A stretch of DNA of 35,083 bases from Bacteroidales bacterium Phil12 (GTDB taxonomy: Bacteria > Bacteroidota > Bacteroidia > Bacteroidales > P3), in contig NWBO01000167.1 of the NCBI GenBank assembly GCA_002633275.1, forward strand, positions 1-35,083, given 5' to 3'. The notes below the pieces were generated by a model. It was given only the letters and a program-made list of their open reading frames with translations, did no database searches and had not been told where the DNA came from. A program made the translations under genes and the position numbers. Of the stretch, positions 8,296 through 18,100 are shown in pieces. The stretch's first letter is position 1; each line of letters starts with the position of its first letter.

Positions 8296-9695
8296 AATGT
8301 CGAGTTATAAATAGCCAAGAAGTCCTTTTAAGCAAAAGGTTTGACGGAAGCTATCATAATGCAGAAGTAAATATATACTCTTCTGTTATTGAAAGACATT
8401 CTTCGTTCAAGCTTAAAGACTATTGCACTGAAATATTCACTTCTGGCAGAAATAAACGTGTATATACAACAAAGGAATTTGGTTATCCATTTCTAAGCAA
8501 TTCAGACGTAGTTGCAGCAGCCCCTCTAGCGTCATGTAAATACAGTTCTAAAAAATACGGTTTTGATGAGAAAGCTATTCTTAGAAAGGGAATGATTCTT
8601 ACAGGAAGAGTTGGCGCGATAGGTCAAACCGCTTTTGTTCCAGGGTATTTAGAGGCATATAATGCAATGGGATCTGATAATATCATACGTATCTGTGTTA
8701 AGCCTGAAGAACGTAATGGATTCATTTATGCTTATCTTGCATCAAAGATAGGCAACTTATCGTTTTGGAAGCACGCTACAGGAGGCGTACAGCCATTTAT
8801 AACGGATGCAATGGTTGGAGAATTACCAATACCAGATTTCCCTGAAGCTTTCCAAAAGGAAGTTGATGATTTGATTCAAGAATCAGCTCGCCTAAGAGAA
8901 GAAGCAACAGAAGCACTTGAAGATGCATCGAAATTATTAAAACATTACGCTTCGTTATCAGATTTAACAGAAGCAGATTATGATTATTATGGTCCTCGTT
9001 CATATGAACGGCAAGTTTCATGTTTTGTAAAGAGTCGTAAGGATATTGATTCTACAACAATAAACGCATTTAATCATTCTGAAAGAATAAAAAATACAAA
9101 GGATAAGATTACATGTCTCACAAGACCATTAAAAGATTTAATTATTAATGGTGATGTATTCTCCACAGGTTCGTTTCCTAGGATAGAAGTAAAAGAAGAT
9201 AAAGGCATCATGCTTATCAACCAGTCTGACATATTTGATACAATTATCAGAGGAAAGCACATTTCTAAACGCAATGTAAAGTTATCGAATCTTGTAGAAT
9301 ATGGAGAGGTATTAATTGCTGGCGTAGGTACATTAGGAGAAAATGAAACTTTCTGCAGGTGCATATATGCTAATGAAGATTTGGTTAATCAACTTGTATC
9401 TGGTGAATTTATCAGAATGAAAACTATAGAAGAAATACCTTCGGGTTATCTTTATACATGGCTATCATCTGATTATGGATTTAGATTCATAAGAAATCTT
9501 CAAACAGGTACGAAATTATGTCGTCCTATTCCTCGATTACTTTTAGAAATACCTGTGCCTATTATAGAGTCTAATAAGATGAAAGAAATTCATGATATAG
9601 TAACCGATGCTCATACCAAAAGATACAAAGCAAATTGCTTAGTTAAACAGGCTATAGGAATGATTGAGAATGAAATTGAACATTGGAATAAGTAA
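8292..9695 (+). CDS. hsdS: HsdS-like specificity subunit (MAD5-like)
   Basis: This 467-aa protein has the two-half HsdS layout. There is a first target-recognition domain (about 35-185, containing G-M-I-L-T-G-R-V-G-A and ending G-E-L-P-I-P), a central helical spacer rich in Glu/Ala (about 190-225), a second recognition domain (about 265-430, with G-E-V-L-I-A-G-V-G-T and L-E-I-P-V-P), and a C-terminal helix. Two unlike recognition domains predict a bipartite, asymmetric methylation site. Its ATG overlaps the HsdM stop. It should dock HsdM on DNA and possibly guide the downstream ATPases. The target sequence cannot be read from the protein. Confidence 0.9.
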   Translation: MKCRVINSQEVLLSKRFDGSYHNAEVNIYSSVIERHSSFKLKDYCTEIFTSGRNKRVYTTKEFGYPFLSNSDVVAAAPLASCKYSSKKYGFDEKAILRKGMILTGRVGAIGQTAFVPGYLEAYNAMGSDNIIRICVKPEERNGFIYAYLASKIGNLSFWKHATGGVQPFITDAMVGELPIPDFPEAFQKEVDDLIQESARLREEATEALEDASKLLKHYASLSDLTEADYDYYGPRSYERQVSCFVKSRKDIDSTTINAFNHSERIKNTKDKITCLTRPLKDLIINGDVFSTGSFPRIEVKEDKGIMLINQSDIFDTIIRGKHISKRNVKLSNLVEYGEVLIAGVGTLGENETFCRCIYANEDLVNQLVSGEFIRMKTIEEIPSGYLYTWLSSDYGFRFIRNLQTGTKLCRPIPRLLLEIPVPIIESNKMKEIHDIVTDAHTKRYKANCLVKQAIGMIENEIEHWNK

Positions 9696-9717
9696 TTTAA
9701 TGTAGATAAAGCCGTAT

Positions 9718-11724
9718 ATGGATAAAGTTCTAAGTACTATATATCTCAAAGTGAAATCAGAGACGCAAACTCTGACAAAGAGTGCTATTGCTCAAATTTT
9801 AGTTAAGATTATATACTCAAGTGAAAAACGAATGTCACTTAAGGATATAATAGCTTCATATAAGGCATTTACAAACCGTAAATGTGTAGATGAGCAAATA
9901 ATCACAGAGCTTATTGAAAACCTTTGTAAAAACTCTGAGATACAAATTAGTTCAAAGAACGAGTATTATTTATCACCTTCAAGACGAAAACAGATATGCA
10001 AATGTTGTGAGGATTCTGCTAATCGGACTAACGCAATTCTTGCACGATATTTCTTTGAAGTACACACAGAAAAAGAAGTAATAAGACAATGGTTTCAAGA
10101 TGTAACGCTTCACTTCTTTCAGTTCTTTTCTGACGAATGGATTTCAGACTTATTGAAAACCAAAGATGCTGTAATTCATAGTAAGGACAGCATAAAAGAT
10201 ATGGTTGAAAGAAGAACAAGAAATATTAAGGGTGTTGACAAAAAAGATTATGAAATTCTTCCTAAACTATTCTTTAAGTTTCTTGGCTCTAAAGATTCTG
10301 ATGTAACAGCCTATCTATGGGAATATGGCACGTCTGCATTTTCCGCAAAATTGATAAGTAACACAACAGGAATAGATGCACTTACTTTAGATGTGTTCAA
10401 AGGCTCGAAATGTCTATTGGATACCAACATTCTTATGTTCATTAAGTTAGATGCGAGTAAATTTCATAATGCACTAATTTCTCTAGAAAATACTTTCAGT
10501 ACTCTGAGAATTAAGTTAGGAGTTTTATACATTACTAAGCAAGAATTCCAGCACAAAATTGAACATCAAAGATGTTTAACACTCAATAATCTTGAAAAGT
10601 TTGGATTAGATTTGACATCTAATGCCAATGATGATTTTACTCAAAGTGCTATAGCTCTACATTGTAGAACTAGTGAAGATTTCGTTAGATACTTTGATTG
10701 TTTACGAGAACTTCCAGAACATCTAAACGAGACTCTAAAGATAGCTGAAATTGATGATAGCAAGACATTATTAGAAGCGATAGAAAAGGCTCAAAAATCA
10801 GAGCATAAAATAGCAGAGTTAAACAACGTTTATAAATCCGCAACAGGACGTGATAAAAGGACTTCTGCGCTAACGCATGATGTTGGTTTAATTGCAGGAG
10901 CTGAATTCTTAAGAAACGATGACAAATGGTTTATTTTATCGGAAGAGATTTCAGTAAATAACTATTCAAAAAATAAACCAACTGTAAGTGGATTACCATT
11001 AGCCTTAAGGGTTGAAACACTGATTAACGTCTTAGCTCTTAATAATGGTGGAGACTCTTTTGATGCAGATGATTATATGCCTTTATTTGCGTCAATAATC
11101 CAGAACGGTTTTCAGCCTCTGAAAGACACTTTTGTTCAGGAGGATCTATACGCAATATATGAAATGAATCAGCAAATTGCGTTACTCCCTGAAGAACAAA
11201 AGAAAGTGATTGTACAAGAAATCAATTCTAAGAGACTTAAAGGAGAATCTGAAGATAAATTGAAAGTAGAACTTGAAAGAGCAATAACAAGAGGTAAGCT
11301 ACAAGTTCATGATGACTTAAATGAAGCTAAAGAGCAACTTTCAGCATCAAAGAAAGAAACACAAAGACAAAAAAATAGAGGAGACGCCACATATAAGGTG
11401 TTACGTAAAACTATAGAAACTCAAGTAATTTCTAAATACAGAAAACGTTTTTGGGGAAGAATTGCTTTATTTATTGGTGGGATAATATCCATAGGTGTCA
11501 TGTTTTTCTTAATCTATTCCTGGATAAAGAATAATTTCGAGGACACTAACAGCCAATCTATTGCTTTTCTAATTAGCATTGTTACAAGCCTTGCTATTGA
11601 ATTAGCCTTGGGTTTCTTTGGATTTTTCAACGTTAAAGGAATATTCAAAAACAAGAAAAAATATATAAGAGAGCAAACTGAAATTGAATTAAATAAAGCT
11701 CTAGAAAATGATGAATTAAATTAG
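9718..11724 (+). CDS. PIN-domain protein with two C-terminal membrane helices
   Basis: This 668-aa protein has a central PIN-like nuclease domain (about 230-410). Its acidic residues are D235 in L-L-D-T-N-I, E276 in I-T-K-Q-E-F and D388 in T-H-D-V-G, followed by a strand at W404-S408. PIN domains are metal-dependent RNases of the VapC class. The N-terminal ~220 residues are helical and unrecognised. Residues ~470-575 are charged and helical. Two membrane helices follow at ~582-602 and ~615-637, so the nuclease would be tethered at the inner membrane. It starts 22 nt after hsdS and lies 11 nt before the CpXC gene, so it is cotranscribed. A toxic or effector RNase role is inferred. The PIN call rests on motif spacing and should be tested by structure prediction. 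Confidence 0.62.
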   Translation: MDKVLSTIYLKVKSETQTLTKSAIAQILVKIIYSSEKRMSLKDIIASYKAFTNRKCVDEQIITELIENLCKNSEIQISSKNEYYLSPSRRKQICKCCEDSANRTNAILARYFFEVHTEKEVIRQWFQDVTLHFFQFFSDEWISDLLKTKDAVIHSKDSIKDMVERRTRNIKGVDKKDYEILPKLFFKFLGSKDSDVTAYLWEYGTSAFSAKLISNTTGIDALTLDVFKGSKCLLDTNILMFIKLDASKFHNALISLENTFSTLRIKLGVLYITKQEFQHKIEHQRCLTLNNLEKFGLDLTSNANDDFTQSAIALHCRTSEDFVRYFDCLRELPEHLNETLKIAEIDDSKTLLEAIEKAQKSEHKIAELNNVYKSATGRDKRTSALTHDVGLIAGAEFLRNDDKWFILSEEISVNNYSKNKPTVSGLPLALRVETLINVLALNNGGDSFDADDYMPLFASIIQNGFQPLKDTFVQEDLYAIYEMNQQIALLPEEQKKVIVQEINSKRLKGESEDKLKVELERAITRGKLQVHDDLNEAKEQLSASKKETQRQKNRGDATYKVLRKTIETQVISKYRKRFWGRIALFIGGIISIGVMFFLIYSWIKNNFEDTNSQSIAFLISIVTSLAIELALGFFGFFNVKGIFKNKKKYIREQTEIELNKALENDELN

Positions 11725-11735
11725 AACATACTTCT

Positions 11736-12407
11736 ATGTCACAAGTAAAGAGAGAAACTATAGAATGTCCAAACTGCCACCGCAAAGGTGAATTTGAGAT
11801 TTGGGACAGTGTAAATGTGGATTTGGATCCAGAACTCAGAGAAAAGATTTTCAATGAGGAACTATTCATGTATCACTGCCCTCATTGTGAGCATGTGACA
11901 GGCATTCCTTTGGACACTCTTTACCATGACATGAAGAATCAATTCATGTTGTTCTTCAGTTTCTTCAAAGAAGACGATTTCGATTATAAACTTATGGATA
12001 TGGAAGTACCAAAGTCTATGATGAAAGGTGACTATACGTTCCGTATGGTTTTCGGCTTGATGCAACTCAAGGAGAAAATTGTCATTCTTGAACATGGTCT
12101 AAATGATGTTGCCATTGAACGTCAAAAGTATATGATTAGCCATGTCATAATGCCTGAGATAGCTCAAAATGGATATGAACTTTACTTTGCAAAGGTTGAT
12201 GAACCAAGCGAAGGATTTGAACATGGTGCTATCTACTACTTTTATGAGGACAAAGAAACTGAAGAGCTAATGACTGTACGCTTTGCCATGGACAACTACT
12301 ATGAGCATTGCCTTGCTTGTGAAATTGACCCAAGAATGAAGGTCGAAGGATGTGCTTGTGTAGATCGAGATTGGATGGCTCAACAATTTAAAAAGAATAA
12401 TGTATGA
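11736..12407 (+). CDS. CpXC-domain zinc protein
   Basis: This 223-aa protein has two C-P-x-C motifs, C11-P-N-C14 and C48-P-H-C51, the signature of the CpXC domain, which is expected to bind one zinc ion. The remainder is acidic and contains no membrane segment. Proteins of this family are known mainly from genome context and have no firm biochemical role. Its stop overlaps the WG-repeat gene by ATGA, so the two are translationally coupled and may form a complex. It sits between the HsdS gene and the kinase fusion, where I would not expect it in a standard MADS locus. Confidence 0.78.
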   Translation: MSQVKRETIECPNCHRKGEFEIWDSVNVDLDPELREKIFNEELFMYHCPHCEHVTGIPLDTLYHDMKNQFMLFFSFFKEDDFDYKLMDMEVPKSMMKGDYTFRMVFGLMQLKEKIVILEHGLNDVAIERQKYMISHVIMPEIAQNGYELYFAKVDEPSEGFEHGAIYYFYEDKETEELMTVRFAMDNYYEHCLACEIDPRMKVEGCACVDRDWMAQQFKKNNV

Positions 12408-15139
12408 GCGAGGAAAAGAAAACATATAATGGCAGAGTCCAGTTCTGGGAACATGGATATGTTGGAGTAAAAGACTATGACGATAATGTTGTAATCTCTC
12501 CTTCCTTGCAATACGAGGAGATTCGTGAAAGAGAAGGTGAAGAAGTTGCCATAGTACTTAAAGGTGGCAAATGGGCTTTAACAAATCTAGATGGTGTAGC
12601 AATTTGTCCATTCATATATGACCGCATATCGTATATAGGAGCACATCTTTACAAAGCAGGTATCTATGTATCTGAAGATTATCTTAACACAAGAGTCGAA
12701 TATGCAGATACAAGAATGACATATGCAATTCTTGATGCGAATGGTAATATCTTATGCGATAGAAACAAAGGGTACAACTACATTTCTGAGGTGCATGAAG
12801 GTGAAGCTACAGCTGCCATCAATGGCCGTTGTGGCATCATTGATTTACATGGTAATGTACTAATGGATTTCCAACACAAGTATATCCAACCAATGGGCGA
12901 AGGTCATTACCTAGTTTCGTATCACAATGAAGATGATAATTATTACGCTACCATTATCAACAGAAAAGGCGATATCCTAATTTCCTCAAGCATGCAATAT
13001 CGTAGCATTTATGCTTTTCACAACAATGTTGCAGTTGCTCACCAAAATGGGAAGTGGGGATTGATTGATGACAATGGAAACCATATTGGCGAATTTAACT
13101 ATTCGTTTGTTGAAGAATGGGGCGAAGGATATTACAAGGCAGAACAAGGTGCCCAAAAGAACATACTCCGTCCAGATGGCTCTGTTGTGCTTGAACAATG
13201 GTATAACGATGTGTTCAAGGTACAACATGGCTTTTTCATTTTTGGCAACACCATCCGTAAGTCCAAGACCAACCCTAAAACAAGATACATACAAGGTGTC
13301 GCTCATGTATCAGGCATCATTGTGTTCCCAATGATATTTGAAAGAACTCAATGGTGTGAAGATGGTCTAGGCATATATGCAGAGATAGATGAAAAGCCAT
13401 ATATACTTACATTAGACGGAAGTATTTATGACCCAGCTCATTCACATTTGCCTCTGAGAAAGAAGATCAATTGGCCAGACCTTTTTGAAAAATTCGCAAA
13501 CTGGACATTGCCAGGTCTTCAGTTCTACTACAGAGATACTGATGCTCGTGTAATAATAGAAACTACTTATCATGTAGGAGATGTCTTGCGTGCCGGATTC
13601 CTATTGGACGCAACAACCCAATTATGGAAACCAGCTCACAGGACTCGTTTTATAATAGCAAGTGCACATGCTGCACATTTCTTTGAAATTGAGGATTTGG
13701 TAAAAGCTAATCCTAATGTAAAGGAATGGAATTTATGTACTTTCCCCTTCAATAGCTACTTCAAGGTGATGGATGTTTACGAGAAGGATGGATATAGACA
13801 AGTCTTTCTCTTGCATATTCCACCAGCTGCTGCACTCTTCCTTGGACGAGATGAAACGGCAATCAACTTCATCAATGAAGCAACAGGTCAAGAAGGTTCA
13901 CTTATTGAAATGGCACGAAAGAGTCTTGACGGAAAACTAAAGATGGATATTCACCCACGCTCTTTAGATCAAGACTTTGTAAATCGTATGCACCATCCGA
14001 TAGGTTTAGACCCAGACTTCTGGCCAGTGTCACCATATCCTATGGAAGAACCAGTCGATGGAGAACTAGCTTTCATCTGCAATATTGTACATAAGTTATC
14101 CGACGACAAGGATATAAAGGATTTTATAGTTGAAGAGGATAACTTCCCATTTACAGGAATCGTAGGCAGAGTATGTGAGGATTGCATCTATGCCAAAGGC
14201 ATCTGTGGTAATGGTGAAGGTTGTGGACGTTTGTTCATCAATTCGTTCAGAAACAGATACCTCAAGGGTAATTGCGAATATCACAAAACAGATCTTTACG
14301 AACCATCTCGTTACGAAGAATTAGAAAGCTTCAGAAAGAAGAAAGAAAAAGAGACAAAGGAGAAAACAGCAGACACTTTTGCTGTTGGATTGCTGAATGA
14401 TTTCATTAAGGAAAAACTTGATGGAAATATAGACAATCTTCGCACTTATGATTTGTCTAAACTCAGAGATGATTCTAAATATGGTGACTGTTCTATAGAA
14501 AGAGCTCCTATTGTGAGAGCGATTATGGCGTTGGCATTTGCTGACACGTGGCCTAATCTATCTGTCAATGCAATAGAAAAGTATGAATATTGGTGCAGTC
14601 CTATAAATCACTATCAAAGATTGTTTGGTGCAAATATACTTGACCAATACTTTAAGGGGTTACAGAACTTCTCCCCTACTGTAGAGCAACATGAAAGAGC
14701 TTTGAATGTGGCTCATCTCATATATTCAATCGGTAATATGTGGGTACTTCCTAACAAGGCTTCATTCAGCAGTTATCTGGATGATTCAAAATACAAAGGA
14801 TATGTGGATAAATTCCTTAAATCAATGTATGATGTCTTTGTTGGAGTATCCAAAGTAGACCTTAATATGAAAGGAATACTCTTCAAGAACCGTAAGATGA
14901 TGACTGAATATGAAGGTTTGAATGGCTGGAGAAAGTTCATAAAAATGATGATGTTGGAGGACTATACGAATGGTGCGATGGAACCAAAACCAATCTTCAA
15001 TCAGGTGTGGTGCTCAATGAAAGGTATAACGAGAGAAGATTATTTTGAAGCATTCGATAAATACTGTTCATTCTGCGAGGAAGCTATTCCCAAAAGAAGT
15101 GAACAGATTATAGAGAAATTAAAAGAAATCCTGAATTAA
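12404..15139 (+). CDS. WG-repeat protein with a Cys/His cluster
   Basis: This 911-aa protein has WG (KWG/Leptospira-type) beta repeats in its N-terminal ~350 residues, for example G-K-W-A-L-T-N-L-D-G, G-I-I-D-L-H-G-N and G-K-W-G-L-I-D-D-N-G. These usually form a binding platform. A Cys/His cluster follows at 591-627 (C591, C594, C601, C607, C624, H627), a likely zinc site. The C-terminal ~250 residues are helical and unrecognised. No catalytic motif or membrane segment is seen. It is coupled to the CpXC gene by a 4-nt overlap and ends 16 nt before the kinase gene. A phage-component sensor or scaffold role is possible but is inference only. Confidence 0.78.
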   Translation: MSEEKKTYNGRVQFWEHGYVGVKDYDDNVVISPSLQYEEIREREGEEVAIVLKGGKWALTNLDGVAICPFIYDRISYIGAHLYKAGIYVSEDYLNTRVEYADTRMTYAILDANGNILCDRNKGYNYISEVHEGEATAAINGRCGIIDLHGNVLMDFQHKYIQPMGEGHYLVSYHNEDDNYYATIINRKGDILISSSMQYRSIYAFHNNVAVAHQNGKWGLIDDNGNHIGEFNYSFVEEWGEGYYKAEQGAQKNILRPDGSVVLEQWYNDVFKVQHGFFIFGNTIRKSKTNPKTRYIQGVAHVSGIIVFPMIFERTQWCEDGLGIYAEIDEKPYILTLDGSIYDPAHSHLPLRKKINWPDLFEKFANWTLPGLQFYYRDTDARVIIETTYHVGDVLRAGFLLDATTQLWKPAHRTRFIIASAHAAHFFEIEDLVKANPNVKEWNLCTFPFNSYFKVMDVYEKDGYRQVFLLHIPPAAALFLGRDETAINFINEATGQEGSLIEMARKSLDGKLKMDIHPRSLDQDFVNRMHHPIGLDPDFWPVSPYPMEEPVDGELAFICNIVHKLSDDKDIKDFIVEEDNFPFTGIVGRVCEDCIYAKGICGNGEGCGRLFINSFRNRYLKGNCEYHKTDLYEPSRYEELESFRKKKEKETKEKTADTFAVGLLNDFIKEKLDGNIDNLRTYDLSKLRDDSKYGDCSIERAPIVRAIMALAFADTWPNLSVNAIEKYEYWCSPINHYQRLFGANILDQYFKGLQNFSPTVEQHERALNVAHLIYSIGNMWVLPNKASFSSYLDDSKYKGYVDKFLKSMYDVFVGVSKVDLNMKGILFKNRKMMTEYEGLNGWRKFIKMMMLEDYTNGAMEPKPIFNQVWCSMKGITREDYFEAFDKYCSFCEEAIPKRSEQIIEKLKEILN

Positions 15140-15155
15140 AATTAAACCTATATAT

Positions 15156-18100
15156 ATGGCTAAGATTAAATGTCCACTTCACGACGATGGTCCGGTAAAT
15201 GCAGGTGAACAGCGTTTACTTGATTATTTAAGCTTAAAGCTGCCAGAAAACTATTACATTGTCCCGAATGTAAATTTACCCATTTCAGGACCGAACAATG
15301 TGATGAAATATTGGGAGTACGATTGTATCGTAATAGCTCCTCATGCCATATTCCACATAGAGAATAAGGATTGGGGTGGTAATCTTGAAGGTGATGATTT
15401 TGCTTGGTTCCGTAGTGGACAAGAGGTGGCAAACCCTCATAAAACTGCCGGACTTAAGACACGTATATTGGCATCAAAGATTAAGAATGCTCATCCAGAT
15501 TGGAGATTCGGCCAAATATTTACTTTAATTACCTTAAGTAACCCACAACAGTCTAAGTTTGGTTTAGATCCACAGTGTGAATGTTACAAGCAAACATATA
15601 CACTTGGAAATGAATTGATAGACTTCTTGACTAACTATGACATGTTAGGCAGAAGACAATATCAAATTTCAGATGTTCAGGAGAAGGTTGCAGACTATTT
15701 AACAGGTCAATCAGTTGCTGGCATAAGAGCTGCACGCACAGAGCTATTCAATTATAAGATTATTGAAAAGCTACAAGAAACCGAAGAGTTTACAGAATTC
15801 TTGTGCGAGCCAAAACTGATTGCAACAGCAAAATATAAGATTCGTGAATATCCATTGGATGTTGCTGGCAAGAGTCCAACCGAACTTAACAAGCTCAGAC
15901 TTCAGGTTCAGAATGCCGCTATCGCTCAACAGAAGATTGGTATTTCTCCATATATCGTTCAAACAGACTGTCGTTTGAACGAAGAGCAAACGTACTATTA
16001 TGAGATTAGTAGATATCAAGATGAAAGTACGCTCCGTTCTAAACTGCGATTAAAGACATTCAAGCAGACTGATAAGATAAACATTATCCTTGATGTTGCT
16101 AAAGCCTTAAAAGAGGCCCACAAAGAAAGTGTTTACCATAGAGATGTATGCCCAGAGAACATCTACGTGTACGAAGGAGGCAAGGCTGCACTTGCCAACT
16201 TTGGTATGGCGTGGTTCATTGAACATACAGATCTAAGTTTTACAGTTAACAGAAATTCCGATAATACTTCACCATATACAGCTCCTGAAGTTATTGATGG
16301 AGATGTTTGTTCAAGCAGTGATATATTCTCACTTGGTGTCATTTTCTATGAGTTAATGACTGGCAAACTCCCATTCGATAGTGCAATGACATTTACTCTT
16401 GGCATGAGTGGCAAACTCCCTGAAGATTCATTGCCTTGCAAGGTAGCTAAGGATTTGCCAAAGTGGATGGACGAAGTCGTCAAGAAGACTATTGTTGGAG
16501 AATTGGACGAGCGATGGGATTCTGTAGATGATGTTATCAACTTCATTACCACTGAACTTGAGAAAGAACAGGCGGCTTATCATACTATTTCTCATTTGTC
16601 AAGTACTCCAGACTCTGAACAGACTTTATATCTCAAGGATATGAAGCCGGGAATGAAAGTGTCACCAAGTATGACGCTTCATGACATATTGGGCCGTGGT
16701 GGTTTTGGTCGTGTCTTTAAGGTTTGGCACGATATGCAGAAACAGTACCTTGCCATTAAGATATTTGAGAAAGACGCTTCCATAGATAACGCATTAAATG
16801 AGTTCAATGCTCTAAAAGAATTGTCTCATCCCAATATTGTTGAGTTCAAACACAACGATAGAACTATGCCTGGTGGCTTATTCTATACATTGATGGAACT
16901 GCTTGAGGGAGACAATCTGCATAACTATATAAGTGGAGATTTGCGTTTGCCTATAGATGAGATATACAAAATGACAACGCAGATATTGAGTGCTCTTGTA
17001 TATATGCAAAAGAAGGATCCACCAGTATACCATAGAGATATTAAGCCAAGCAACATTATGTGGCATAAACGCCAGTTGTACAAGCTTATAGACTTTAATA
17101 TCTCCACTACAACTGATGATCATTCATTTGGAGGCACTTTGCCATATATGGCTCCTGACTTGGTTGTTTCAGGAAATAAGATTGATTGGGACTGTTCTGC
17201 CGATACATTTGCATTGGGTGTAACACTGTACCAACTGTTGACACATGCTTATCCATGGCCAGGTTCTCAGCTACGTCCAAACATACATATGGAGCCTACT
17301 CCTATCCAACAGTACAATGAAAAGTTGACGGATGAGTTTGCGGAATTTGTAATGAAGTCCATCATTACAGATAAGACAAAGCGTTTCGGAACAGCTAAAG
17401 AAATGTTAGCCGCACTTGAGAAGATAGGATTAGACGGAATACTTAAGGATACAACAAAGGTTATTATTCTTGATGACCCAAACAATATTGATAATCCTGT
17501 TGACTATATCAATTCGCTGTACAGTCAAAGCCGTCATGGAAACAGAGGTACCCGTGCTGGTTCTCATTCCCATGTATTCGACGCTTTGACCTATACAGAG
17601 ACGAAGTTAGATAAGGAACTACTTTCGGATATCAGACAACTCAAGTATAAACTTATTATCATTACTGGTAATGCTGGTGATGGTAAAACTGCCTTTATTC
17701 ATCGAATTGAGAATATCGGTGAGAACAAGGTCACGTTCGAATCTAACAATGGTTCATCATTTGATATTTCAGGCGTAAAATTCCAAACCAATTACGATGG
17801 TTCTCAGGATGAAGATGAAAAGGCAAACGATGATGTTTTGACAGATTTCCTTAGTCCGTTCTTTGGCCTTGAGAATTACAATAATGCAACAGAAGGACGT
17901 GTTATTGCAATCAACGAAGGCCGATTGGTTGACTTCTTGACAACACGACCAGAATTGCGTAAACTTCAGGATAATATTGAAGAGTATTTCTACAAAGAGG
18001 GACATACAGAACTGATGCCTGGATTGCTTGTTATCAATCTTAATCTCCGTTCTGTTACGGCTAGAGGTGATAATAACAGTCCAAGTTTGTTGGCTCAGCA

